Below are positions 17,355 to 25,046 of a stretch of 64,000 nucleotides of DNA, in pieces. A program made the translations under genes and the position numbers. Position 1 is the first letter of the stretch. Each line of letters starts with the position of its first letter. The notes beneath the pieces were generated by a model, which was not told where the DNA came from, did not search any database, and saw only the letters and a list, made by a program, of their open reading frames with translations. The stretch comes from an uncultured Oscillospiraceae bacterium (lineage in GTDB: Bacteria > Bacillota > Clostridia > Oscillospirales > Oscillospiraceae): the NCBI GenBank assembly GCA_934572465.1, contig CAKTLG010000001.1:62001-126000 (forward strand), read 5' to 3'.

Positions 17355-17546
17355 TTACATTTCCTCCGTTTTTTCGGCGCCCGCGGACTTCTTCCGCTTG
17401 ATGCCGGAATAGATGCGGCTGGCGATCATGGCGGCCAGCAGCAGCCAGATCACAATGCAGACAGGGCGGTTGAAAAAGATCGCATAGCTGCCCTGAGAGA
17501 TAATGAGGGAGCGGCGGAAACGGGATTCCACAAGATCCGCCAGCAC
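17355..17546 (-). pseudogene. TctA-like C-terminal fragment (tripartite tricarboxylate transporter membrane subunit remnant)
   Basis: This 63-residue frame contains FRRSLIISQGSYAIFFNRP followed by a hydrophobic segment and a basic/acidic tail. It matches what I know of the extreme C-terminus of TctA, the roughly 500-residue membrane subunit of TTT solute carriers. The rest of TctA and its partners TctB and TctC are missing; tatD begins 22 bases upstream. A GTG with AGGGAGGG 11 bases upstream could allow translation, so a small membrane protein is possible, but a deletion remnant is the simpler reading. Confidence 0.55.
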
Positions 17547-17568
17547 GGGCGTTTTGCCCTCCCTTTTT

Positions 17569-18339
17569 CTATTCGATGCCGAACAGCCGCCGGCCGTTTT
17601 CGTTCGTGATGGCGATGATCTCGTCCGTGCTCATACCGCGGATCTCCGCAAGCCTTGCTGCGATATGGAAGACGTTTCGGGAGTCGTTGCGCGTCCCGCG
17701 CACAGGGACGGGGGCCATGTACGGGCTGTCCGTCTCCAGCAGAATGCGCTCGAGCGGGGCCATGCGTGCGACCTCGACGGTCTTCTTCGCGTTCTTATAA
17801 GTCAGCGGGCCGTCGAAGCCCAGATACCAGCCGCGCGCTATAAGCTCCCGGGCAGTTTCGGCGCTGCCGGAGAAGCAGTGGAACACGCCGCGCACCTGCG
17901 GAAATTCCTTCACGATGGCGAGGCTGTCGGCGTGCGCGTCGCGGTCGTGCACGATGACGGGAAGACCTAATTCCTGCGCAAGCGCGAGCTGGTCGCGGAA
18001 AACCTCCTGCTGAAATTCGCGCGGCGGATTCTGCTCCCAGTAGTAGTCCAGCCCGATCTCGCCGATGGCGACGACCTTGGGGTCGCCCGCCCAGGCGCGC
18101 AGCGCGTCAAGACTCGCGCGCGTGTAGGGCGCGCAGTTTTCCGGATGCCAGCCGACGGCGGCGTAGACGTGGGGATATTGCCGCGCGATCTCCACCGCGC
18201 GGCGGGAGGTATCAAGGTCACAGCCGGGGTCGACGATCAGCCCCACGCCGTTTTCCGGCATGGAGGAGAGCAATTCCTCGCGGTCAGCGTCGAACGCCTC
18301 GTCGTCATAATGGGCGTGGGTGTCAAAAATCAGATTCAT
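17569..18339 (-). CDS. tatD: TatD-family metal-dependent hydrolase/DNase
   Basis: A TIM-barrel metallohydrolase of 256 residues. FDTHAHYDDEAFD supplies the N-terminal HxH, AIGEIGLDYYW the bridging Glu, VIVHDRDAHAD and HCFSGS further His ligands, and LLETDSPYMAP the C-terminal Asp. TatD proteins act as 3'-5' exonucleases or D-aminoacyl-tRNA-like deacylases; the exact activity is not predictable here. metG lies upstream on the same strand, a common pairing in Firmicutes, though here the two are separated by a DUF4177 gene and a repeat element. The start overlaps the DUF4177 stop by four bases. Confidence 0.92.
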   Translation of the reverse strand: MNLIFDTHAHYDDEAFDADREELLSSMPENGVGLIVDPGCDLDTSRRAVEIARQYPHVYAAVGWHPENCAPYTRASLDALRAWAGDPKVVAIGEIGLDYYWEQNPPREFQQEVFRDQLALAQELGLPVIVHDRDAHADSLAIVKEFPQVRGVFHCFSGSAETARELIARGWYLGFDGPLTYKNAKKTVEVARMAPLERILLETDSPYMAPVPVRGTRNDSRNVFHIAARLAEIRGMSTDEIIAITNENGRRLFGIE

Positions 18340-18530
18340 TTCTTCTCCTGCTCGAAGATGAGGTCATATTCGAGGATCGCGCCGTTCGCCGTCTGCTTCA
18401 TGGGCAGGAAGCCGACATATCGCCAGCCCTCCTCCGCCGCGCGGTCGATGATATTTCGATATTCGGGATCGATCGTGACCGCCGAAAAGCCGACCTTGGC
18501 GGAAACTTTTACATGAAAGTATTCGTACAT
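18336..18530 (-). CDS. DUF4177 small protein
   Basis: A 64-residue protein beginning MYEYFHVKV, with the conserved IIDRAAEEGWRYVGFLP core and LIFEQEKK end of DUF4177. Function unknown. The frame is open back to 18752, but AAGGAGAATTC precedes the ATG at 18530 and the upstream sequence belongs to the repeat element, so the short form is chosen. It overlaps tatD by four bases (ATGA), so the two are translationally coupled. Confidence 0.82.
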   Translation of the reverse strand: MYEYFHVKVSAKVGFSAVTIDPEYRNIIDRAAEEGWRYVGFLPMKQTANGAILEYDLIFEQEKK

Positions 18531-18602
18531 AGTGAATTCTCCTTTGGTTCTTCGTGCGTCTCGCGCGGGAGTGGGGGAGCAGCCCTGCGGGCTGCACGGA
18601 AA

Positions 18603-19100
18603 AAAGGGGGCTGTTCTCTTTCCCGAAAGAGAACAGCCCCCTTTATATCCCCCAAGAGAAAGGGAACGCATTGTGGGCTTTATTCTCTTCGGCACTGCAC
18701 GCGCTGGGCAGTGATGGTTCCTGTGTGGCGGCATTGCTTCGCTCGCCGCCATTGGTGCGTGCGAGACGATTTGTGATTGCTCCTACTATCCGCTGCCGCT
18801 CTGCCCATCTTGTAGAAGTACAGCCTAATTCCCGTCTACCGTGACACTCATCAATGCGGCGAGCGAAGCAATGCCGCATTCGGGACGCAGTTTGCCGCCG
18901 AAGTAGCGTCACTCGCGCCTCACGATAGTAAGGCGCGGTCGATGGTGGTAACGAGCAGTAGGGTTTCATGGCGAAGCCATGTACACCGCACTTGCAATGC
19001 GCAGCGCGTGCAGTTATTCAAGCCTCAGACCGGCAATGTGAGCCTTTCTCTGGGGGTTTCAAAGGGGGTGTTCTCTTTTGCGAAAGAGAACACCCCCTTT
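18603..19100 (-). mobile_element. MITE-like non-coding element with hairpin ends, copy 2 (inverted relative to copy 1)
   Basis: Occupies the gap between metG and the DUF4177 gene. The end hairpins are 18603-18644 (19-bp stem, CCCG loop) and 19061-19100 (18-bp stem, TGCG loop). Both are perfect, but their stem bases differ from those of copy 1 in a compensated way: GTATTC/GAATAC, GTAGTC/GACTAC, GTGTTC/GAACAC and CTGTTC/GAACAG across the four hairpins. The core matches copy 1 in reverse orientation, sharing internal stems and GAGCGGCAGCGGATAGTAG. No ORF with coding character is present. Confidence 0.7.
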
Positions 19101-19134
19101 GACTTCCGTCCCCTGCATCGCGCAGGGAACCCTG

Positions 19135-19152
19135 AAAGGGGCTTGCCCCTTT
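19135..19152 (-). terminator. Short hairpin just after metG
   Basis: AAAGGGG-CTTG-CCCCTTT begins five bases past the metG stop codon on the minus strand. A second small stem (CCCTGC...GCAGGG) lies next to it at about 19110-19127. Confidence 0.55.
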
Positions 19153-19156
19153 TGCT

Positions 19157-21121
19157 TCAGCAGAGCTTTGCGCCCGCGGGGATCTTATTATCCACCATGA
19201 TGAGGTTGAGGACCTCCTCGCCCTTTTCCGTGTGGACGGCGGAGAGCAGCATGCCGCAGCTCTCAAGCCCCATCATCTTGCGCGGGGGCAGGTTGACGAT
19301 GGCGACGAGCGTCTTGCCGACGAGCTCTTCGGGCTTGTACCACTTGTGGATGCCGGAGAGGATCTGGCGGTCGGTGCCGGTGCCGTCGTCGAGCGTGAAG
19401 CGCAGGAGCTTGTCGCTCTTCTTCACGGCCTCGCAGGCCTTGACCTTGACGGCGCGGAAGTCGGACTTGCAGAACGTGTCGAAGTCGACGTTCTCGGTGA
19501 GCATCGGCTCAAACTCCAGCGCGGGCAGCGCGGCCTTCTTCTGCGCCTCCTGAATGGCGTCCAGCTCGGCGAGCGCCTTTTCCATGTCGATGCGCGGGAA
19601 GATGGCCTCGCCCTTGTGAACGGTGACTGTCGCGCTCAGGCTGCCCCACTTCGCGGCGCTGTCCCAATCGCGGCAGCATTCGCACGCGCCGATCTGATCA
19701 AAGATCTTATCGCAGGAATCGGGCATGAACGGCGTGAGCAGGACCGTGCAGATGCGGATGCTCTCGAGCAGGTTATACATGACGGAGGCAAGGCGGGGCT
19801 TGTTCGCCTCGTCCTTGGCGAGCGCCCAGGGCGCAGTCTCGTCGATATACTTGTTGGCGCGCTGGATGCACTTGAAGATAAGCTCGAGCGCGTTCTGGAA
19901 CTGGAACTTCTCCATCTCAGCCTCATACCTGCCGCGAAGGGCGGAGAGCTGATTAACGAGGTCAGCGTCAAGCGGATCGTTCTGACGATCCTCGGGCAGC
20001 GTGCCGCCGAAGTATTTTTCAGCCATCGCCGTCGTGCGGGAGACGAGGTTGCCGAGGTCGTTGGCGAGATCGACGTTGATGGTGTTGATGAGCAGCTCGT
20101 TGGAGAAGTTGCCGTCCGAGCCGAACGGGAACGTGCGCAGCAGGAAGAAGCGCAGCGCGTCCACGCCGAAGTGCTCGGCAAGAACATAGGGGTCCACAAC
20201 GTTGCCCTTGGACTTACTCATCTTGCCGCCGTCGAGCAGCAGCCAGCCGTGGCCGTAGACGTGCTTGGGAAGCGGCATACCCATGCTCATGAGCATCGCG
20301 GGCCAGATGATGGAGTGGAAGCGGACGATCTCCTTGCCGACAAAGTGGACGTCGGCGGGCCAGAACTTGTCGTAATCGTTGTACTTTTCATTCATGAAGC
20401 CGAGGGCCGTGCAGTAGTTGAACAGCGCATCGACCCAGACATAGACGACGTGGCCGGGATCGAAGTCCACGGGTACGCCCCAGGTGAAGCTCGTGCGGGA
20501 AACGCAGAGATCCTCGAGGCCGGGCTTGATGAAGTTGTTCACCATCTCGTTCACGCGGGAGCGCGGCTGGAGGAAGTCCGTGTTCTCCAGCAGATCCTGC
20601 ACGCGGTCGGCGTATTTGGAAAGGCGGAAGAAGTAAGCCTCTTCCTCGGCGTCCTCGACCTCGCGGCCGCAGTCGGGGCACTTGCCGTCCACGAGCTGGG
20701 TCTCCGTCCAGAAGGCCTCGCAGGGCTTGCAGTACTTGCCCTTGTAGGTGCCCTTGTAGATGTCGCCGTTGTCGTGCATCTTCTTGAAGATCTTCTGGAT
20801 GGCCTCGACGTGGTAGTCGTCCGTCGTGCGGATGAAGCGGTCGTTCGAAATATTCATCAGCTTCCACAGATCGAGAATGCCCTTTTCGCCGCAGACGATG
20901 TTGTCCACGAACTGCTGCGGGGTCACGCCCGCGGCGCGCGCCTTGTCCTCGATCTTCTGGCCGTGCTCGTCGGTGCCGGTCAGGAACATGACGTCGTAGC
21001 CCGTCAGGCGCTTATAGCGCGCCATCGCGTCGGTCGCCACGGTGCAGTAGGTGTGGCCGATGTGAAGCTTGTCGGAGGGGTAGTAGATGGGGGTCGTGAT
21101 ATAGAATCTCTTCTGTTCCAT
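19157..21121 (-). CDS. metG: Methionyl-tRNA synthetase
   Basis: Charges tRNA-Met. The class I signature is TPIYYPSDKLHIGH (HIGH motif, about residues 9-22) and the second is KMSKSKGN (about 300). Two Cys pairs (CKPCEAFW and CPDC) lie in the connective peptide and may bind zinc. The C-terminal about 105 residues (from LTENVDFDTFCKSDFRAVKV) form the EMAPII-like tRNA-binding domain that aids dimerisation. At 654 residues it is a full bacterial enzyme. A promoter fits at 21177-21206. No T-box leader is evident in the short upstream region. Confidence 0.98.
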   Translation of the reverse strand: MEQKRFYITTPIYYPSDKLHIGHTYCTVATDAMARYKRLTGYDVMFLTGTDEHGQKIEDKARAAGVTPQQFVDNIVCGEKGILDLWKLMNISNDRFIRTTDDYHVEAIQKIFKKMHDNGDIYKGTYKGKYCKPCEAFWTETQLVDGKCPDCGREVEDAEEEAYFFRLSKYADRVQDLLENTDFLQPRSRVNEMVNNFIKPGLEDLCVSRTSFTWGVPVDFDPGHVVYVWVDALFNYCTALGFMNEKYNDYDKFWPADVHFVGKEIVRFHSIIWPAMLMSMGMPLPKHVYGHGWLLLDGGKMSKSKGNVVDPYVLAEHFGVDALRFFLLRTFPFGSDGNFSNELLINTINVDLANDLGNLVSRTTAMAEKYFGGTLPEDRQNDPLDADLVNQLSALRGRYEAEMEKFQFQNALELIFKCIQRANKYIDETAPWALAKDEANKPRLASVMYNLLESIRICTVLLTPFMPDSCDKIFDQIGACECCRDWDSAAKWGSLSATVTVHKGEAIFPRIDMEKALAELDAIQEAQKKAALPALEFEPMLTENVDFDTFCKSDFRAVKVKACEAVKKSDKLLRFTLDDGTGTDRQILSGIHKWYKPEELVGKTLVAIVNLPPRKMMGLESCGMLLSAVHTEKGEEVLNLIMVDNKIPAGAKLC

Positions 21122-21176
21122 TGGCGTTTTCCTCTTTTCTGCCCGCGCCGAATGAAAGCGGGGCGTAATTATTTAC

Positions 21177-21206
21177 AGTCTACCACCGAAAGGGCGGTAT
21201 TTGCAA
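21177..21206 (-). promoter_or_regulatory. Candidate metG promoter
   Basis: On the minus strand, TTGCAA (21201-21206) and TAGACT (21177-21182) are spaced by 18 bp, about 55 bases before the metG start. Confidence 0.6.
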
Positions 21207-21280
21207 GGTTTTACAGAATATTTCCGCAAAAGAAGAAAGCGCGGCGCCAAAAGCGCCGCACTTTTCCGATTCAAGCGAGC

Positions 21281-21600
21281 AAAGCCGCCCCATTTGCCGC
21301 CGTCGGGCAGCAAACGGGCAAACAGGCAAAAAAGCGTCGCAGACTTTTACCCGCAAGGAGTATGCGGCATCCGTAAAGCAGCAGAGCTGCTAACGGCTGC
21401 CCAAGCGCCGCGCACGGCGGTAAACAGGCAAAAAAGCATCGCAGATTTTGCCGCCATCAGGCAGCAAACGGGCAAAGCGTCGCAGACTTTGCCGCCCGCA
21501 GGCGGCAAATGATCTAGATCATAAATCGCCGCGACATGCGCGTGGCGATTTATTCTTCTCAGCCTGCCAGCGTGCGAGCGGAGCGAGTGCGACGCAGCAG
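21281..21600. repeat. Intergenic repeat cluster with tandem GGCAAA-GCGTCGCAGA units
   Basis: No gene is supported between metG and the deaminase gene. The unit GCGTCGCAGACTTT (or GCATCGCAGATTTT), with neighbouring GGCAGCAAACGGGCAAA, occurs about three times between 21300 and 21500. Bases 21336-21402 are a 63/67 match to the complement of 1423-1489, including the stem AGCAGC-AGA-GCTGCT. The AATCGCC...GGCGATT hairpin at about 21523-21552 is also shared with the 1.5-kb region. Confidence 0.7.
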
Positions 21601-21613
21601 GCTGCAAACCTTC

Positions 21614-21642
21614 TCAAAGGTGTGACTTTGTCACACCTTTGA
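21614..21642 (-). terminator. Hairpin at the end of the deaminase operon
   Basis: TCAAAGGTGTGAC pairs perfectly with GTCACACCTTTGA around TTT, one base past the deaminase stop on the minus strand. The T tract is weak, but position and stability fit a terminator. Confidence 0.7.
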
Positions 21643-21643
21643 A

Positions 21644-22114
21644 TTACAAAGAGTCATCCTCGTCGATCCATTTCTGCACGGGGATGATGTCGTATTCCTC
21701 CTCTGTCCGGCGCACGACGACCTCGTCGATACCGGCGTTGATGATCATGCGGCGGCACATGGGGCAGCTCGTCGCATCGTGCAGCAGCGCGCCGGTCTGT
21801 GCGTCGCGCCCCGCCAGATAGATCGTCGCGCCGACCATGTCGCGCCGCTGGGCGGAGATGATGGCGTTCGCCTCGGCGTGGACGCTGCGGCAGAGCTCGT
21901 AGCGCTCGCCGCGCGGCACCTTGAGCTGCTCACGCATGCAGAAGCCGAGATCGACGCAGTTTTTGCGCCCGCGCGGCGCGCCGTTATAGCCGGTGGAGAT
22001 GATCTCATCGTTCTTGACGATGATCGCGCCGTAGACGCGGCGCAGGCACGTCGCGCGCTCAAGTACCGTCTGCGCGATGTCCAGATAATAGTTCCGCTTG
22101 CTGACACGCTCCAT
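21644..22114 (-). CDS. dCMP deaminase (ComEB-like cytidine/deoxycytidylate deaminase family)
   Basis: Zinc-dependent deaminase that converts dCMP to dUMP, feeding thymidylate synthesis. The zinc site is HAEANAI (His ligand and catalytic Glu) plus the two Cys of SCPMCRR. STGYNGAPRG matches the dCMP deaminase substrate loop. The 156-residue length fits. The start is preceded by AAGGAGG. It ends the operon that also carries thymidine kinase, so a pyrimidine deoxynucleotide salvage role is coherent. Confidence 0.9.
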   Translation of the reverse strand: MERVSKRNYYLDIAQTVLERATCLRRVYGAIIVKNDEIISTGYNGAPRGRKNCVDLGFCMREQLKVPRGERYELCRSVHAEANAIISAQRRDMVGATIYLAGRDAQTGALLHDATSCPMCRRMIINAGIDEVVVRRTEEEYDIIPVQKWIDEDDSL

Positions 22115-22160
22115 ATCAAGTCCTCCTTGTATTATCTTATGTAAATATTACAAATGCTTA

Positions 22161-22502
22161 TCAGAATTCGTGCTCGCAGTACGGGCAGCGGCCGTAGTCG
22201 AAATCGACGACTGCCCCGCAGACGGGGCACTTTTTGCGCGGCAGGCCGCCCGGTGCGTCGGGCGGAAGATAGCCGGAGCCGATCTCCGCCTCGTCCGCCG
22301 TGCCCGCAAATTTGTCGCTGCCGGGCTGGAAGAATTCAAGCTTTCCGCAGTTGGGGCAGGCGTAGATCTCGATCTCCATCGCGCCCGCAAAGAGATTCGG
22401 GAGATCGCCGAGCACCCAGCCGGTCTGGCCGAGCTGGAATTTCTCGCGCTTAATAAAATACATTCCCGCGCCGCAGCGCAGACAGCTGAGCTGGTTGGCC
22501 AT
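22161..22502 (-). CDS. Zinc-ribbon protein of unknown function
   Basis: A 113-residue protein with three CxxC knuckles (CLRC, CPNC, CPVC) plus a final CPYC, enough for two zinc ribbons around a hydrophobic middle. No catalytic motif was recognised. The start follows the PflX-like gene by one base, with GGGGG before it, and the deaminase gene begins 46 bases downstream. It is probably co-translated with its neighbours; nucleic-acid or protein binding is possible but not shown. Confidence 0.7.
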   Translation of the reverse strand: MANQLSCLRCGAGMYFIKREKFQLGQTGWVLGDLPNLFAGAMEIEIYACPNCGKLEFFQPGSDKFAGTADEAEIGSGYLPPDAPGGLPRKKCPVCGAVVDFDYGRCPYCEHEF

Positions 22503-22503
22503 C

Positions 22504-23376
22504 TCATACCCCCTGTAAGTCGAAGTCCGGTGTATATTCCTCTTTCGCGCTGGAAAGCTCCTGACAAAAGCCGTCGGTCAGGCCGCAGTCGCGCATGTAC
22601 TGCACCGCCGTGCGGTATTCGCGCTCATTGAGCCGCCGTGCGAGCGCGCCGGCCGCGCCGCTCTGCGGCGTGTACTGGCTCATGAGGGAAAAGAGCACGG
22701 TCTTTGGCGGGAAGTGCGCCGATACATAGTCGATCACGCGCTTGGTGTTCTCCAGCTGCCCGGGCAGAACGAGGTGGCGCAGGATGACGCCCGACCGCAT
22801 CAGCCCGTCCTCGTCGATCTGATACGCGCCGACCTGACGCACCATCTCGTCGATGGCCGCGGCGGCGACGGGAAAGTAGTCCGGCGCGGCGGACAGCTCG
22901 CGCGCGGGACGCTCCATGGCGTATTTGAGATCGGGCAGATAGATCTGCACCTTGCCCTCGAGCGTTTTGAGTGTTTCCACGCGCTCGTAGCCGCCGCTGT
23001 TCCACACGACGGGGACGCCGAGCGGCTCTTCAAGCGCTTCGAGCACCCACGGCGTAAAATGCGTCGGCGTGACGAGGTCGATGCAGTGTGCGCCCTGAGA
23101 GATGAGCTCCTCCATGATCCCGCGCAGGTGCGCGGGCGTGATGGCCCTGCCGAAATTCTCGTGGCTGATGCGCCCGTTCTGGCAGAACACGCAGCCTAAG
23201 TTGCAGCCCGAAAAGAAGATGCAGCCCGCGCCGTTTTTGCCGCTGAGGACGGGTTCCTCCCACATATGCAGCATCGCGCGGGCGACGACGATCCCCGCAG
23301 GCATCCGGCATACGCCGCCCGCCGTTTCCGCGGTGCGCTCAGCGCCGCAGCGGCGGGGGCAGATCTCGCAGCGCAT
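22504..23376 (-). CDS. Radical SAM protein related to pyruvate formate-lyase activating enzyme (PflX-like)
   Basis: A 290-residue radical SAM enzyme. The cluster-binding motif is CNLGCVFC (CxxxCxxC, about residues 57-64). An extra N-terminal cysteine set, CEICPRRC...GGVC, is typical of the PflX-like group. LVTPTHFTPWVLEAL and VVWNSGGYE also match. PflX-like proteins look like glycyl-radical activases, but their targets are mostly unknown. ATG at 23376 shares its A with the thymidine kinase stop (TGATG), so the longer frame to 23547 is rejected. Confidence 0.78.
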   Translation of the reverse strand: MRCEICPRRCGAERTAETAGGVCRMPAGIVVARAMLHMWEEPVLSGKNGAGCIFFSGCNLGCVFCQNGRISHENFGRAITPAHLRGIMEELISQGAHCIDLVTPTHFTPWVLEALEEPLGVPVVWNSGGYERVETLKTLEGKVQIYLPDLKYAMERPARELSAAPDYFPVAAAAIDEMVRQVGAYQIDEDGLMRSGVILRHLVLPGQLENTKRVIDYVSAHFPPKTVLFSLMSQYTPQSGAAGALARRLNEREYRTAVQYMRDCGLTDGFCQELSSAKEEYTPDFDLQGV

Positions 23377-23969
23377 CAGTCGCCCGTGCCCTGACCGTTG
23401 AAGTCGGGGCCGAGGTCGCCGAGCATCCAGTGGCGGCGGCAGAGGCCGATGTACTGGTCGTTTGCGCCGATGACGACCTGCGCGCCCTCCTTGAGCACGC
23501 GGCCGTGCGAATCGAAGCGCGCGTTGAACGCGGCCTTCTTGCCGCACCAGCAGATGGTCTTGACCTCCTCAAGCTTGTCGGCCATCACGAGCAGCTCGTA
23601 GCTGCCGGGGAAGAGATCGCCCTTGAAGTCCGCGCGCAGCCCGTAGCAGATGACGGGAATGCCGCAGTCGTCAACGAGGTGGACGAGGTACAAGACCTCC
23701 TCCTTCGTCAAAAACTGCGCCTCGTCCACGATGATGCAGGCGTTTTCCTTCAGCTCGTCCTCGCTCATCGCGCGCATCTCGTGGAAATACACGCAAGGGT
23801 ATTCAAGGCCGATGCGCGAGTGGACCATGTGGTCGCCGTCGCGTGTGTCGAGCTGGGGCTTGCAGAGAAGCGTTTTCTGCCCGCGCTCCTCGTAGTTGAA
23901 GCGCGCCATCAGCGCGTTGGCCGTCTTGCTCGAGCCCATCGCGCCGTACTTGAAGTAAAGCTGTGCCAT
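23376..23969 (-). CDS. tdk: Thymidine kinase (type II)
   Basis: Phosphorylates thymidine to dTMP. The P-loop region is YGAMGSSKTANALMARF, the Walker B-like motif is ACIIVDEAQF, and VICYGLRADF, LFPGSYELLV and the zinc-site CWCGKK all match type II (human cytosolic-like) thymidine kinases. The 197-residue length is normal. It starts 17 bases after mutY with GGGAG upstream and runs directly into the PflX-like gene. Confidence 0.95.
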   Translation of the reverse strand: MAQLYFKYGAMGSSKTANALMARFNYEERGQKTLLCKPQLDTRDGDHMVHSRIGLEYPCVYFHEMRAMSEDELKENACIIVDEAQFLTKEEVLYLVHLVDDCGIPVICYGLRADFKGDLFPGSYELLVMADKLEEVKTICWCGKKAAFNARFDSHGRVLKEGAQVVIGANDQYIGLCRRHWMLGDLGPDFNGQGTGD

Positions 23970-23986
23970 CGTCGTAGTCTCCCTCT

Positions 23987-25045
23987 CTAAAGCCGCGCGC
24001 GAACGAGCGCGGTGTATTTTTTGAATGCCGTGGGCAGCGCCAGCGCGTCAAAGGCCGCCGCGTCCGCCCAGAAAAGGTCGGTGTTTTCGCCGCTCACGTC
24101 GGCAAGATAGCCCTGCATGTCCCATTCGATGTGGGTGAAGATATGCTTCGCGCGTCCCGCCGCTTCGGCGGACGGCGCGGAAAGCCCCAGCCGCGCGAGC
24201 GCGAGAAGCGCGCCCGCTTCATCAAGGCTCTCCGGCACGTTGGGGAATTCCCACAGCCCCGCGAGAAGTCCCGTGTCCGAGCGCTTTCGCAGCGCGACTC
24301 TGCCGTTTTGGAACAGCAGCAGCACCGTGCGCTCCTCGATCCTACGCGCCTTTTTCCTCGCGCGCACGGGAAGCACCTCCGTAAGACCGTTTTTATACGC
24401 CTCGCACTTTGCGCGCGCGGGGCAGATCTCGCACTTCGGCGCGCCGTTCGGCAGACACACCGTCGCGCCGAGGTCCATCATCGCCTGATTGTACGCGCCG
24501 GGGCGCTCAGGGTCGATGGCGTCGTTGAGATGCGCGGTGAATTGCTTCCTCACCTTTGCGTCCATGATGTCGTCTGCGCAGCCGCTCACGCGCGCGGCGA
24601 CGCGCAGCAAATTCCCGTCCACCGCGGCGACCGGCTCGCCGAAGTTGATGGACGCGATGGCGGCGGCGGTGTAAGCGCCGATACCCGGGAGGGTCAGGAG
24701 CGCGCCGTACGTTTGCGGCAGCGCGCCGCCGAAGCCGGAGACGACGAGCTTCGCCGCCCTCTGGAGGTTCCTTGCCCGCGAGTAGTAGCCAAGCCCCTCC
24801 CAAAGCTTGAAAAGCCGCTCCTCTGACACCGCCGCCAGCGCGGAAACGTCCGGCAGCTCGTCCATAAAGCGCGCAAAGTACGGAATGACCGCGCCGACGC
24901 GCGTCTGCTGGAGCATGATCTCCGAGACCCACGTGCGGTACGGCGTGACGACGCTGCGCCACGGCAGATCGCGGCCGTTGAGGTCGTACCACGCGAGCAG
25001 CGGAGCGGTCAGCGCATTTAAGTTTTCCCAATGTTCTGTCATCAT
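23987..25045 (-). CDS. mutY: A/G-specific adenine glycosylase MutY
   Basis: Removes adenine mispaired with 8-oxoguanine. The HhH-GPD domain carries EIMLQQTRV (catalytic Glu), then LPGIGAYTAAAIASI and AVDGNLLRV (catalytic Asp). Four cysteines around CLPNGAPKCEICPARAKC bind the 4Fe-4S cluster. The C-terminal about 120 residues form the MutT/NUDIX-like 8-oxoG recognition domain. Start at 25045 (MMTEHWEN) gives 352 residues. The frame stays open to 25501, but only over the upstream gene. The start lies one base past the SPASM gene stop, so coupling by re-initiation is likely. Confidence 0.96.
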   Translation of the reverse strand: MMTEHWENLNALTAPLLAWYDLNGRDLPWRSVVTPYRTWVSEIMLQQTRVGAVIPYFARFMDELPDVSALAAVSEERLFKLWEGLGYYSRARNLQRAAKLVVSGFGGALPQTYGALLTLPGIGAYTAAAIASINFGEPVAAVDGNLLRVAARVSGCADDIMDAKVRKQFTAHLNDAIDPERPGAYNQAMMDLGATVCLPNGAPKCEICPARAKCEAYKNGLTEVLPVRARKKARRIEERTVLLLFQNGRVALRKRSDTGLLAGLWEFPNVPESLDEAGALLALARLGLSAPSAEAAGRAKHIFTHIEWDMQGYLADVSGENTDLFWADAAAFDALALPTAFKKYTALVRARL

Positions 25046-25046
25046 A

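Noticed and set aside
21122-21210. T-box riboswitch before metG (or argS, 43683-43812)
   Set aside because: The spaces between promoter and gene are too short, and no AGGGTGGNACCGCG-like T-box sequence or specifier stem is visible.
21300-21500. CRISPR array in the tandem repeat cluster
   Set aside because: Units are irregular in length and spacing, spacers are not unique and no cas gene is present.
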